Source of the DNA: Scalesia atractyloides
Lineage: Eukaryota; Streptophyta; Magnoliopsida; Asterales; Asteraceae
Reading direction: 5' to 3'
Length of the DNA: 64,000 bases
Assembly (NCBI GenBank): GCA_947069175.1
Contig: CAMTDV010000012.1
Coordinates: 36,426,341 to 36,490,340, forward strand
Shown here: in pieces, positions 1 to 10,327 of the stretch
How positions within the stretch are numbered: position 1 is the first letter of the stretch
How the letters are laid out: each line of letters begins with the position of its first letter
Notes under the pieces: model-generated
What the model saw: the letters and a program-made list of their open reading frames with translations, nothing else
Told to the model about the DNA's origin: nothing
The model's database searches: none
Made by a program: the position numbers and the translations under genes

Positions 1-1809
1 GGTCATTAGTTGTCGAAAAACGGATTTTCTGATGTCTAGAATGTAGAGATTTGAATAACGAATCTAATGGCGCTGGATTCATAATTTTCTGAAGTCGTTT
101 GATATTTTTAAAGGGCCAAGTAAGTTCAGTAACTAAAGCTGTGAAAATCCTGAAATTTTGTTAGTCGTTTATCGAGTTGGATTTTAAAATCAGTAGGGAG
201 TTGAGTCATGAATTTTGTACAGCAACTAGGTATGAAAATTTCCGGGCAACTCCAACTGGAATTTTGTTAATGGGACGATCGGTGATTTTTAAATAAATTC
301 TTCCGTGGACTGCAGTCAGAAAGTGATAAATCTGACTGCAGCCTAGTATATTAATATTTATGGTTAAATGGTAAAGATTTAGGACTTGGAAAATTTATAT
401 AAATTTCTACAGTATAAATGGCACCTGCTGTAAAAATATTGGAATTTTTGGAACGTTGGAACTATTTTATAAAAATCCTAGAAAACAGCTGAATTATGAG
501 TGTTAAGCTGAAATTGGATAACTTGTGATTGTGTGCACCAAATTGTGGCATGGATTGGTTTATGTTCATGATAAGTTGTTTTGATCACTAGGTTCACATG
601 AGGATACTTGCATGCATGTTTGAGTGTTAGATATGTTGTTTGTGTGTATCACTTTGTGCGTAAATTAAGTGTAGAATTTGTATTGGTGTGATCACACACT
701 TACTTGAAATCAATTGGTTTGTTAGGACGCAATTAGCGGTCCCATCCTTTACAACTTCTTTGCTACACTAACCGAGCAAATAAAGGTGAGTTCACGGCCC
801 CTAACTTTATCCGGTTTTTAAACAACAGGGGGAGAAACATGTATACACTCTTCAAACTCAATCTCTTTACGTTATACGAATTTAACGTCACATAACTATT
901 CGGTAACTAAGTTAATGTTAATGTAATGTTATGGTCACTAAGTAGCTATATCACTTAAGTCCTCGTCAATCTCTCGGATTGTTAGTATTGGGTTTAATAG
1001 CGGGGGAGTTATAAGTAGTACTACTGGGCCCGACAAGCCCCATCCAAGCTAGTCGCGCTAGCCGACCGGGTATGGTCAACGGGTGAATAATTCGGCCTAA
1101 CTTCGCCATGGTCAGTGATAGGCCTGGCAACACGGAGGCACAACAGTCAGCTTCGATCGCGAACTCTTACGTGACATAACTTTAGGCTAGCTACCTATAT
1201 ATGTTAACATTGAACTTAATTATGAAACAACTATATTATCCCGGGTTGGGGATAATGGAAACAACAACTTGTTATTCCGGGTTTGGAATAATGGAACCAA
1301 CATCATTATTATTATTCCAGGATGGGAATAATGGAACTAAATCGTTATCCCGGGTTAGGGATAACGGGGGAAAACAAACTCATAACCGAACAAACGAATT
1401 TATGAAAACCTGTGAACTCACTCATCTTTAATGTTGACACTTGTTTCTTTACATGTTTCTCAGGACGCTAGGAGCTATAGGTGCACTCACATGCATTGAA
1501 CAAGACATCTTTTATCGAGTCTCAATTACTAATATTGTTTTGGGGTTTTTTATTTGTTTTGGCGTTTGTGTTGGCGCCCGCTTCACTATTTATTTTATGC
1601 TTCCGCTCAACCACTTAAACTAATGCTTCCGCTAAACTTTAGTAATTAACTAAGACAATCTAAAATCTACGACAATTGGTTAATCAAATGATTTTTGGAA
1701 AACGTATTATCAAATCATATAGAGTCGTTCGACGTACTAGTGTTTCAGATTCTGGTTTGTTCACACGCCTCGCGGTAAAACTCCGCAAGTGGAAATTGAG
1801 GGTGTGACA
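1..1809 (+). repeat. LTR (3' part) of a Tekay-like Ty3/gypsy element, same family as D
   Basis: This stretch aligns by eye, over its whole length with small indels, to 34229-35893, the end of the gypsy D LTR. It is cut off by the window edge and ends with the same GAGGGTGTGACA terminus. No primer-binding site follows position 1809, so it is a 3' LTR or a solo LTR, not a 5' LTR. The sequence after it (1810 onward) is copia G gag on the other strand, so the gypsy element inserted into that copia. Short ORFs at 1201-1431 and 1441-1623 lie inside the LTR and look like chance frames. The LTR carries a four-hairpin array (listed separately). Confidence 0.85.
1235..1366 (+). repeat. Tandem array of four stem-loops in the LTR
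   Basis: Four consecutive perfect inverted repeats, each with a 6-nt loop. 1235-1256: stem ATTATCCC/GGGATAAT, loop GGGTTG. 1272-1291: TTATTCC/GGAATAA, loop GGGTTT. 1311-1332: ATTATTCC/GGAATAAT, loop AGGATG. 1343-1366: CGTTATCCC/GGGATAACG, loop GGGTTA. They are spaced by about 15-20 bases. In the homologous LTR at 33185-35893 the TATA box lies upstream, so the array would be in transcribed R-U5 sequence. Confidence 0.85.
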
Positions 1810-1853
1810 ATGACAGTATCTTTCGATCAATTTTTTCACTGTCTCTCCTTTAA

Positions 1854-2319
1854 TCAACGTAAAGTTATCAACTCTTTACTTAACAACCCCCGTTTACTCT
1901 TACGTAGCTGAGCACTTCCCTGGAACTTCAAACAAAGAGCATTCCACAATGATTGTGCATCATCATCATCATGTTGTAATAACGCCAGAATATCTTCTTT
2001 GATGGATTGTTGCAGGATGTTCATCATTTTCTTTTCATTTATGAACCTTTCCCTTTCAACATCCAAGAGTTGAGCTAGATTCTTTTCGGCCGTTTTCACC
2101 TACAGGAGCTTGGTATTTTACATCGATACAGAACCAGCAAGTAAAGTGATTTGCTTGAACCCAATTCATGAAACGTTCGCTCCAACTGTCGAAGTCTTCT
2201 AGGTTCATTAACTTTGGCGGTTTGGTCATTGTACCCATCTCGTTTTCGAGATTCATGTTTTGAGCCGTTGTTGTCATGACTGCAGATGTAATGAATGCGT
2301 TGTAGAATTCTTCTACCAT
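1854..2319 (-). pseudogene. Copia G gag, N-terminal part, frameshifted and truncated
   Basis: On the minus strand a gag-like protein starts near 2319 or a little downstream at an internal Met, with the phrase PPKLMNLEDFDSWSERF, the usual opening of plant copia gag proteins (the gag binds genomic RNA and forms the virus-like particle). The frame shifts near 2099 and continues with an UBN2-type segment (AQSLWNALCLKFQGS) to 1854. The rest of the element is missing: a Tekay LTR (1-1809) interrupts it at 1810. Upstream on the same strand are its leader, PBS and LTR, so this is the 5' end of the copia. It is non-functional. Confidence 0.75.
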
Positions 2320-2924
2320 TTTTCCTGTAAAACTTTAAAAACATACTTGTCGAACAAACTGATTAGAATGGAAAAATTCTTTTGTGCGGATAACAAAAAC
2401 AATTCGTGCGACCAAGATCCGTTCGTACGAACAAGAAATTCATACGAACAAGGTGACAAAACAAGTAACTCGTGGGAACCAGAATACAGTACGGATGAAG
2501 TTTCACTCATACGAACGAGATGCTCGTATGAATGTGTAACTCGTGCGAATCACACTTGTAAAACTTGTAAATTGTAAGTTTTTAAGAACTTCTGATTACT
2601 TGCTCGTACGAATGGTCTTAATTGTACGGTCAGTTGTTCGTACGAGTGGTCTCTCTACTCGTCCGAAACAACTCAGTCTCCAAACAGACGAATTTTACCA
2701 ATTTTAACATGTTTAGCTCGATTTTAGATCTAAAATAGTTAAGGATTGATTAGAATAGAATTTAATGTGATATCCTAGAATTCTAGTCCAATTTGTCCAT
2801 AATTTCGTCTAATCCGAGATCAGTTTAGGAGAAATGTAGAAGTAGAAAGCTGCAATAGTGAATCTGATCTGAAACAGTTGGTAGCCTGCAGAAACTTGAC
2901 GTTTGTCAGCAGATCAGGCCTCAA
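2320..2924 (-). other. Copia G untranslated leader with TCGTACGA-type array
   Basis: This is the non-coding stretch between PBS and gag start of copia G. Roughly 2395-2670 holds about a dozen copies of a degenerate palindromic octamer (TCGTACGA, TCGTATGA, TCATACGA, TCGTGCGA, TCGTCCGA), for example around 2425, 2450, 2512, 2523, 2541, 2602, 2638 and 2661. The rest is AT-rich and without an ORF that I trust. Copies can pair with one another, so the leader RNA could fold in many ways. Confidence 0.7.
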
Positions 2925-2937
2925 GGCTCTGATACCA
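2925..2937 (-). other. Copia G primer-binding site
   Basis: The minus strand reads TGGTATCAGAGCC, the canonical complement of the 3' end of initiator Met-tRNA. It lies two bases after the LTR end at 2940, as expected for minus-strand priming in reverse transcription. This fixes the orientation of element G and shows that 2940-3400 is its 5' LTR. Confidence 0.9.
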
Positions 2938-2939
2938 CT

Positions 2940-3400
2940 TGTGAACGGGGGATCGGCTCCTCCGATGAGCAACCGGTCTGATCTAACTCAGCTAGCAGAG
3001 GCGGAATTCATTGCTAGAGAGGATAACAAAAGAACAAGAAAGATCTTACTGTTTAATTGCTATGAATTGTATTGAATGACGTGCAAGTACAAACGTAAGT
3101 AAACAAATCAGCAGGGCTTCGTCGTACCAACCAAACTAACACTATTTAGCTCTGACACAACATTCCACTATATATAGGTCGACATAACTCGCACTGGAGT
3201 GTGTGAAACAGAGGTTGTGACTCGTGCGAGTGGTTGCTTCGTACAAGTGACAGAGTTTCACTCGTACGAGCCAACTGACTTACTCGTACGATCTACAAAA
3301 CATATAAACAAATAATAACATTTATACAAATGATGTTTAAGCCCTATATACAATATCGACATATCCTAGACGTAGGCAATAGATATAATGCACCAAAACA
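2940..3400 (-). repeat. Copia G 5' LTR (461 bp)
   Basis: On the minus strand the LTR starts TGTTTTGGTGCATT at 3400 and ends CGTTCACA at 2940, beside the PBS. A TATA box (CTATATATAG) sits at 3168-3177 on the minus strand. The U3 part (about 3205-3300) carries four TCGTACGA-like copies and an exact TTCGTACAA at 3238-3246. The partner 3' LTR is not in the window. The 59 bases between it and the copia F LTR (3401-3459) hold nothing that I recognise. Confidence 0.8.
3168..3177 (-). promoter_or_regulatory. TATA box of copia G LTR
   Basis: CTATATATAG on the minus strand, about 230 bases before the LTR end, is the expected U3/R position for a retroelement promoter. Confidence 0.6.
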
Positions 3401-3459
3401 TTTAAATATTAATACGAATTTGAATAGAAAACACCATAACAAGTTAATAAGAAACAATA

Positions 3460-3868
3460 TGTTAGGATATGAGTTTAATTGTTGTGAAAGATAAAATGAA
3501 AACAGTAAAAGAAGATAAAACGAAGATGAAAGATGCAGCGGAATAATTAACTTTTCAATTACAACAATTAAGATACTTTTTCATCAACATGCTTTTATAA
3601 ATATACAAACACAGATTTACGTGTGCATGAAGAATTACAACTCCCCCTAGCCTGATCACGTCCATTTGTTCGTACAAAAATGTCAAGGTGAAAGTGATAA
3701 ATAGAACAGTACAGACACTATTATATTTATCGTACAAATGAAACATATGAAGCATCTAAGCTGACGTCACCTAGACAGTGACATCTAACAGACTAACAAA
3801 CTTCTCACATCTAGTAGACCTAAGTACTGTTACATTGAAAATACAAATAAACTCTGTTGCATATCATC
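3460..3868 (-). repeat. Copia F 3' LTR, 5'-truncated
   Basis: On the minus strand this ends CATATCCTAACA at 3460. It matches the other F-type LTRs (61134-61789 and 37810-38394), with shared text such as GCATGTTGATGAAAA and TTAATTATTCCGC. The first part of U3 is missing: near 3865 the LTR joins directly to the tail of the 3' accessory region (compare 62013), so the PPT and about the first third of the LTR were deleted. It contains an exact TTCGTACAA at 3669-3677 just after a TATA-like sequence. Confidence 0.75.
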
Positions 3869-6800
3869 TGTTGAGCAATGTCAATTCGTGGGTGTCTGAG
3901 GATGAATTCCACTTTTAAAATTTTGAATTAGATGAATTTCTTGGGTAAGGAGTTATTTTTGATGAGTTTGGTGATTGTGGCCTACACATCAGATTTTTAA
4001 TCTTTTCTTGCAATTGGTCACTAGCAGGATCTGTGTGCTATAACAGTTGGTTTTTCAGTCCCTCTTTTCTGCAGTCTTCAAACATTGTTCATCAGTATCA
4101 AACATCTGCTTCTGCCTTTTTGCTTGGTTTAAGTCAGCTATGGATAAGCAAGATGCTGAGAACTGCTTTTTAAATGTAGGGGTCTGTTGAGGGGCAACCA
4201 CTATTGGATATGATGGCTTCCTAGGAACTATAAGATCCTTCTCTCTCAGCTGTTCTAGTCTCTTGTAACTTTCAACAATTCTTGACTCTGACCATCTGGC
4301 AATAGATCTAGCAGCACCATACTTAGCAGCAACAAGTTTTTCTCTCATTCTTTTTAGCTTCAATGCCTTGTTTTGATCACCGTTTTTGTATTTCTTCCAA
4401 TATGGTGGAGTTGGCTTATGTAAAGGATCATTGAGCATCTTTCTAATTCATTCTATTTCTTCTTCGAGATCATCTGTTGACCAGTCTTTGAACTATGCTC
4501 TGTTTGCTTTGTATCGTTTATGTTGCATGATGTGATCAAGGTAATCCTGCTTTAGTTCCTTATCAACTCAGCATTGATTGGCTTCTAAGATATGGATTTG
4601 CTCAGGTCCTTAGCAAAGTCTTCTATCTTTCTTACTTTGCTAAGTTCTAGTTACAAGATCCCTTGAGTAGTCCTGTCATCCCACCTTTTGCACATCTCTT
4701 TGCCAATATACTCAGCCTGTCTTGCTTTTAGCTATAAATATTTATCTAGGTTCTTAGGTTTTCAATAACCAAAGAGTGATGGGAAGGATCTTTGTGATGC
4801 ATCATCTGTTGAGAAAAGTGATTCAATTTCGCCTTGTATGGCAAAAATCTAAAGAGGATACCGAGCAGTCAGTGAGATAACTTGTGATGGTGGTTGAGTG
4901 GATTGGTAGTGAAGTGTATTTAGGTGGAAATGATGAGAGTGGTGTGTCTGCAATGGGGGTAGATGATAAAAGAGTTGGTGATGGAACCTCCTCATCATCT
5001 TCTTCCACAACAAAAGTTATCCTTTTGCGTGTGAATTTGATTTTAGTTGAAGGTGGGAATGTTGAAATTCTTGGTGGTGTTGGCAGTGGCTGTGTTGATG
5101 TAGGAAAGATTATCATGGCAGGTGGTTAATGAAACATCTGCTGGAACATCTATTGTACCAGCATCTGTTGGTTGTTTTGGTGTTCTTGAGGTGATGGTTT
5201 CTTTTGTGGTGATTTTTGTGGTGAGGGTTTTGTGGTGAGGCTTTGGTTTTGGTTATAGCAGAGGATACACTTCTTGTAGACCTAGCATTGGTTTTAGGAG
5301 GGATTGTGATTGTTTGTCTAACATTTCGTGTTGACTTTCTCCTTTTTTGAAGTGCCAATGTCTTCCTTTTTCCTCTGCATGGTATGTTCTTGTTAAATTA
5401 GGAGAGAAGCTTTGTTTTCAAGTGTATCTTGCCTTCTCTGCTTTTCTGAGGCAATCTCTTTTGCTTTCTTATTCAGGGTCTCATCAATCCCTTTTTCCTT
5501 TCTAGCATCTGATGCCTCAACAGAGGGTTTAGTTGGAGCAGACTCTGGCTTTTGTTGTTGAACCTTTGATGGTTTTGCTTGTGATGAAGGCTGCAACTTT
5601 CTCAACTTATCATTCTCCCCTTTTTTCATCATCTTCTACTTCTTCCGGAAATACTGTTGTAGGGGCAAAGCTAGTGGTCTTTAAGATATGTTCCCTTATG
5701 GCCTTGATATCATCTTGTGTAACCTTGTACCTAGCCTCAACCATGTTCCTTATTAACTCCATGTGGGTGTTGTGATTTATATCAGCCAAATTCCTTTGAG
5801 CTTAGGTGATTGGTTTCACTGATTTCCACAGATCATTGGCAATCTGCTAAGTAAAAGGTTGACTGGCAGAGTTTTGTAACGGTTTTTCATCTTGCTATTC
5901 ATTTCATCTATTGAATATTCCATGGATGTCATCCTCTCTCTCAATCTTTGTATCATAATTTATGACCTAATTTAATAAGGTCATCTTAATCCCTACTAGA
6001 GGTAGTTTTATTTAGTTCCATATTAGTAGAAGACTCCATATTATCATAACCAAATGCCCCTTTTTTCTTGGTACTACGGACTTCCATCTGGAACAGAGGT
6101 TACAATTGTATCCTCAATAGTTGTTGCCTTCAAGGAAGTCTTACGAATGAAACCACTATCCAACTGAGAAACTGTTGTTTCACCAGTGGTAGTGGCTACT
6201 TCACTTAAACTACCACCAAGAGTTACAGGTAACTCAAGGGGTGTAGCCTCCTCAGTTGTTTGTGGGCTAGCAAGTTGATTTTTCTCGACTCAGTCACTTG
6301 TGGAATTTTGCTCTTTTGAATTTGTGATTGAGAGGAACTGATTTGTTTTGAGTAGTATCAATTACTTTAAACAAAGGTATAAATGTTGGTGGAATTGGAG
6401 TTGAAGGTTGTGGAGTGGAAAGAGAGACAACCCTGGGAGAGGGGCTTAAAAACAGACTTTCAAGTGAAAGGTCTGCCTCATAAGTTGGGGTCCCTGTGCT
6501 TACAACTTGATCCTTTTGTGAGGATGCATGATGAGTTTGGATAGTTAGAGATCTTTCCATCTGTTCTGAGGAAGTAACATCAGTGGTTTCTAATGGCTTT
6601 CGTGTTGCCACAAGGTTATCTTCTGAGATCTCATCTTCTAGAGGTGCCTTTTTATGTAGTTTCTTTTTGGTGGCTTTTGGATGTGGGGGGGTTTCCTTTT
6701 GGATATTTTCTGGTGTGGGTTTCACAACACCGCTTGTGGTGTCATGATCACCAGGAGTAGTGGCCTTAGCAACAGAGGGTTAAGCAACAGATGTGGACTC

Positions 6801-7290
6801 ATCTAATATAGTCTCATCCCCCTATGCTTGTGTTTTAGAAACTTTTGACTCTTTATCTTGCTTTCTAGTAAAAGTTTCATTTGTAAGACTTGTCATTTTG
6901 AAAGCTGCACCTTGTTGAAAATCCTTTTCAGACACTTGTTTTTGAAGGTTAAAGCTTAAAAGTATGGGACACATAAGAAAAGATTTAGGTTTATTCCCTT
7001 TAATAGCAGTCACATTTTCCACCAAGTCTGAGAACAATGCCTGGGATAGATTATAATATGATTTGTCAAAATGGCATATCCCAATTATTGATTTTTTGTG
7101 GTATCTCATTGAATGAGGTGGTCTTGGCTGAGAGACATATAAGGAGGGTATGGAAAAAATACCTCATTTCAGTAGGAAATTGAGGTTTATGGATTGTAGT
7201 CCCTGCCAGTTGACCCTCAAAGCCTCTTTCTATGAACTTTGTGTGAAGTTGTTGTTTTTCAAATTTATTATTACATGCCTGGTCGTTCAA
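3869..7290 (-). pseudogene. Copia F 3' accessory ORF, decayed
   Basis: Downstream of RNase H, copia F carries about 3.2 kb of degraded coding sequence, split by stops and frameshifts into segments. These are 7290-7066, 7109-6822, 6725-6294, 5632-5393, 5358-5113, 5116-4823 and 4438-4055. The first part contains FIERGFEGQLAGTTIHKP and FPTEMRYFFHT. The middle is Pro/Ser/Thr-rich and Lys-rich. The last part is basic and helical (LKLKRMREKLVAAKYGAA). The same ORF recurs at 62020-63976. It matches, from memory only, a 3' ORF common in Asteraceae copia elements with no established function. It is not a pol domain. Coordinates enclose the remnant. Confidence 0.7.
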
Positions 7291-7299
7291 GCCAAATAC

Positions 7300-8056
7300 T
7301 GTGGATATGGAAGATGGGGTTGTCTGAACAATGGTTCCTCCGATCTTTGAAGTTATACCAATAGGATTTTATTTTGAGATTGGATCTCAGCATTAGCCCA
7401 GTATTATCAAAGGGTATCTACGTATACTGGTGCGCCGGCAGTGAGTATGGTGTAGTATTTTGATGATGTCAAGACTCATTTATTGAGTGGAAGGTAGTTA
7501 TGAGGAGTTTTGATTTGCAGAGCCATGATCAGAGATGGAAGTGCGACGTATTTAAGAAGATGGGAGTGAAAACCGCTTTTTATGAATGTTGAATTCAAGT
7601 CGGCAGTGTAAGCTCTGTTTGGATAGTACATGGTTTTTTTATAAAGTGAAAAAGTGATTTATGACATGGCATCTGTTTAAAAGATCTGACGGATAACATC
7701 TGTATGCGTGGTAACCTCTGTTTGTGGTAATGGATGACAGTTGTTAGATAACCTCTGCTGGAAAGCAATAGAGGTTGGGAACAGTGGATAGGAACAATGG
7801 CTGATTTTAGTCTATCAGAGGATAGACATCAGAGCTTAAGGCAAACAGTGGTTATTCCTAGCGGATGTTAGGAAAAAGTGATGAAAGAGAACAAAGGATA
7901 CCTTTTAGCAGTGGATAAAGTTTAGCTATATTGTGGTTTGGAATAGACTTCAAGGATATTTGAAAATTTTTCAAACAAAGCTATTTCTAAGGATGAATTT
8001 TTGATTTTTTAAAAACATTGTAATGATTTTTATTTATGGAAAACAAAATTTTGCTT
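7300..8056 (-). other. Copia F spacer between RNase H and accessory ORF
   Basis: About 750 bases without a supported gene. It holds several copies of a short word related to CTCTGTTT/CATCTGTT (plus strand near 7612, 7671, 7698, 7715 and 7752), also frequent in the accessory ORF and LTR of this family. Confidence 0.5.
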
Positions 8057-9539
8057 TTAATCCAAGTTTAGCATACCAATCCTAGAGATCAAACTTTCAA
8101 AGGTGGATGTGTCTAAAGCTTTTGTCAACACAATTGCCAGCTGATCTTTAGTTGGAAAATGATGCAGAGAAATCAAACCCTTTTCATAGCAATCCCTCAC
8201 AAAGTGATGTCTAATGTCAATGTGCTTAGTTGTTGAATGAGAAACTGGATTTTTAATGATGTTTTCAGCTGCTTGACTATCCAAAATGAGAGGAGTCTTT
8301 AGAGCAGTCACACCAAAATCCAGCAACTGATTTTGAAGCCATAGGAGTTGAGTTGTACAGCTTGCAGCAGCAATATACTCAGCCTCTGCTGTTGATGTTG
8401 AAACCACTTCTTGCTTTTTGTTTTGCCAAGAAACCAAGCAATTGCCTAGAAACTAGCCTCCTCCTGATGTGGACTTCCTTGTAGCATGACAACCAGCAAA
8501 GTCACTGTCTGAATAACCTAAAAGCTCAATATTACCATTAAAAGGATACAAGATACCAAGTGTGGGAGCACCTTTTATGCATCTGAATATCCTTTTACAA
8601 CTATAAGGTTGGACTTTCTAGATGCTGACTTGGATCTGGCACAGACACATGTCGCAAACATGGTGTCTACCCTTGATGCAGTTAGGTACAATAATGACCC
8701 AAGCATGCTTTTGTAAAGTGTTTGATCAACCAAGTCATCTTTATCATCAATAGTGACCAATTTTGATGTGGTCATGGGTGTACTACATGGTTTACAATCA
8801 TTCATATCAAATTTTGTCAATAGTTCTTTGACATATTTACTTTGATGAATGAATTTTCCATTTTGTATTTGCTTAACTTGGAGACCAAGAAAGCATTGAA
8901 GTTCACCCATGTCACTCATCTCAAACTCTGCTATCATGAGTCCCTAAACTCTTCACACATGGAATCACATGTGGATCCAAAAATGATGTCATCCACATAA
9001 ATCTAAACAATCATCAAATCCTTTCCTTTCCATTTTAAAAACAGTGTTTTATCAATTTTACCTCTCGTGAAGCCATACAAAGCTTTAATAAGCTTGTAGA
9101 CATGATCAGGATAAAAGACATCTTCAAATCCAATGGGTTGGCATACATATACCTCTTCCTTGATCTTACCATAGAGGAATGCACATTTGATATCCATTTG
9201 ATACACCTTGATGTTGTGGTTGACAACAAAAGCTAAAAACAATCTTATGGCCTATAATCTTGCTACTGGAAAAAATGTTTCATCATAATCAATGCCTTCG
9301 TCTTGTCTGTAGCCTTGAACCACAAGCCTAGCTTTGTTTTTGACAACAATGCCCCTTCCATCTATTATGTTCTTGAAGACCTATTTGGTGCAAATTGGAC
9401 ATACATCCTTAGGCAATGGTACAAGTTACCATACTTGTTGTCTTTTGAACTGTAGGAGCTCTTCCTGCATGGCCTCTACCCAACTATTGTCTCTTAGTTC
9501 CTCTTGGTACTTGACAGGTTGTGTGAATGATTGAAAACC
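8057..9539 (-). pseudogene. Copia F pol: reverse transcriptase and RNase H
   Basis: On the minus strand the RT begins at the 9539 breakpoint with AMQEELLQF and continues through ARLVVQGY (about 9320) and YQMDIKCAFLYGKIKEEVYV (about 9190). The catalytic YVDDIIF is near 8990, and FEMSDMGELQCFLGLQV lies in 8937-8575. RNase H follows (LGYSDSDFAGC, AEAEYIAAASCTTQLLWLQ) and ends with stop at 8057. About 50 bases are missing between LYGF and RGKIDKTLF, removing the conserved Q-A-P-R-A-W segment, and there are several stops. RT copies the element RNA and RNase H removes RNA from the hybrid. Integrase, protease and gag are absent, because the isolated LTR X abuts at 9540. Confidence 0.85.
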
Positions 9540-9997
9540 TGTTGATGCACTTTATGTCCGTCACTGTGCGAATAGGCTAGGTAGAGCATGTGTTGAGAAT
9601 TATAGGTTAGATACGGACACACGACCCCAGTGTGAATGATAATGTAGTTTTAGTGTCACTTCGTATGAAGTGGACACTTCATACGAAGCTAAATCACTCC
9701 GTACGAAGTGAAGCCACTTTGTACGAAGCCAATCTCTCACTTCGCACGAGTTGGTCAATGTCTATAAATAGGGTTGTGTGTTAAGAATTTTGCAAGTTTT
9801 GGAGTTCCCAGAGGGAAACGCTGGCAGAATCTCTCTAGGATTTCGTCAGCTAGACAAGATGTATACTCTTTCGGTATGAATGAATGAATGAATGCTTCCG
9901 CTTACTCTACTTCTACTCCTCTCTTAATAACATTCTACCGGATCAGTACTATCCCTACCCAAACCTCCGTCTAGAACCGCCGGATCCTGGACCTACA
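9540..9997 (+). repeat. Isolated copia LTR X (458 bp)
   Basis: It starts TGTTGATGCAC and ends CTGGACCTACA, with TATA box TCTATAAATA at 9761-9770. U3 carries six TCGTACGA-like copies between 9659 and 9750, including inverted pairs such as CTTCGTATGAAG and CTTCATACGAAG, and an exact minus-strand TTCGTACAA at 9719-9727. A (GAAT)n run is near 9875-9895. The flanks are copia F RT on the left (AAACC) and F-type LTR of copia C on the right (TGTAA). They do not match, so this is not a simple solo LTR. Confidence 0.75.
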
Positions 9998-10160
9998 TGT
10001 AAATCTGTGTTTGCATATTTATAAAAGCATGTTGATGAAAACAATATATTCATTGTTGTGATTGAAAAGTTAATTATTCCGCTGCGTATTTCATCTTTGT
10101 TTTATCTTCTTTCACTCTTTTCATTTTAACTTTCACAACAATTAAACTCAGATCCTAACA
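9998..10160 (+). repeat. Copia C 5' LTR, 3' end only
   Basis: It matches the end of the F-type LTR: AAAGCATGTTGATGAAAA, TTAATTATTCCGCTGC, and terminal CAGATCCTAACA at 10160, followed by a PBS. The first part of the LTR is replaced by LTR X. Confidence 0.75.
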
Positions 10161-10162
10161 AT

Positions 10163-10174
10163 TGATATTAGAGC
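10163..10174 (+). other. Copia C primer-binding site (mutated)
   Basis: TGATATTAGAGC, two bases after the LTR end, is the Met-tRNA primer site TGGTATCAGAGC with two substitutions. It marks 9998-10160 as a 5' LTR. Confidence 0.75.
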
Positions 10175-10327
10175 TTGGTTAATCAAATTCGATCTAAACA
10201 ATTAATTTGATTTAAACAAATCAGCTCCTACTACTAATATCATTTGTTCTTTGAATTGATAACAGAGTAAAAGTTTATATACGTTCAAACGTATTTTAAA
10301 CAAAAACATGTTTGTAAAAAATTAAAA

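Noticed and set aside
1343..1366. Telomere-like text (GGGTTAGGG)
   Set aside because: It is the loop plus arm of a hairpin. It occurs once per LTR and plant telomeres use TTTAGGG repeats.
2925..2937. tRNA gene
   Set aside because: Only the 13-base primer-binding complement is present. No cloverleaf follows, here or at the other PBS sites.
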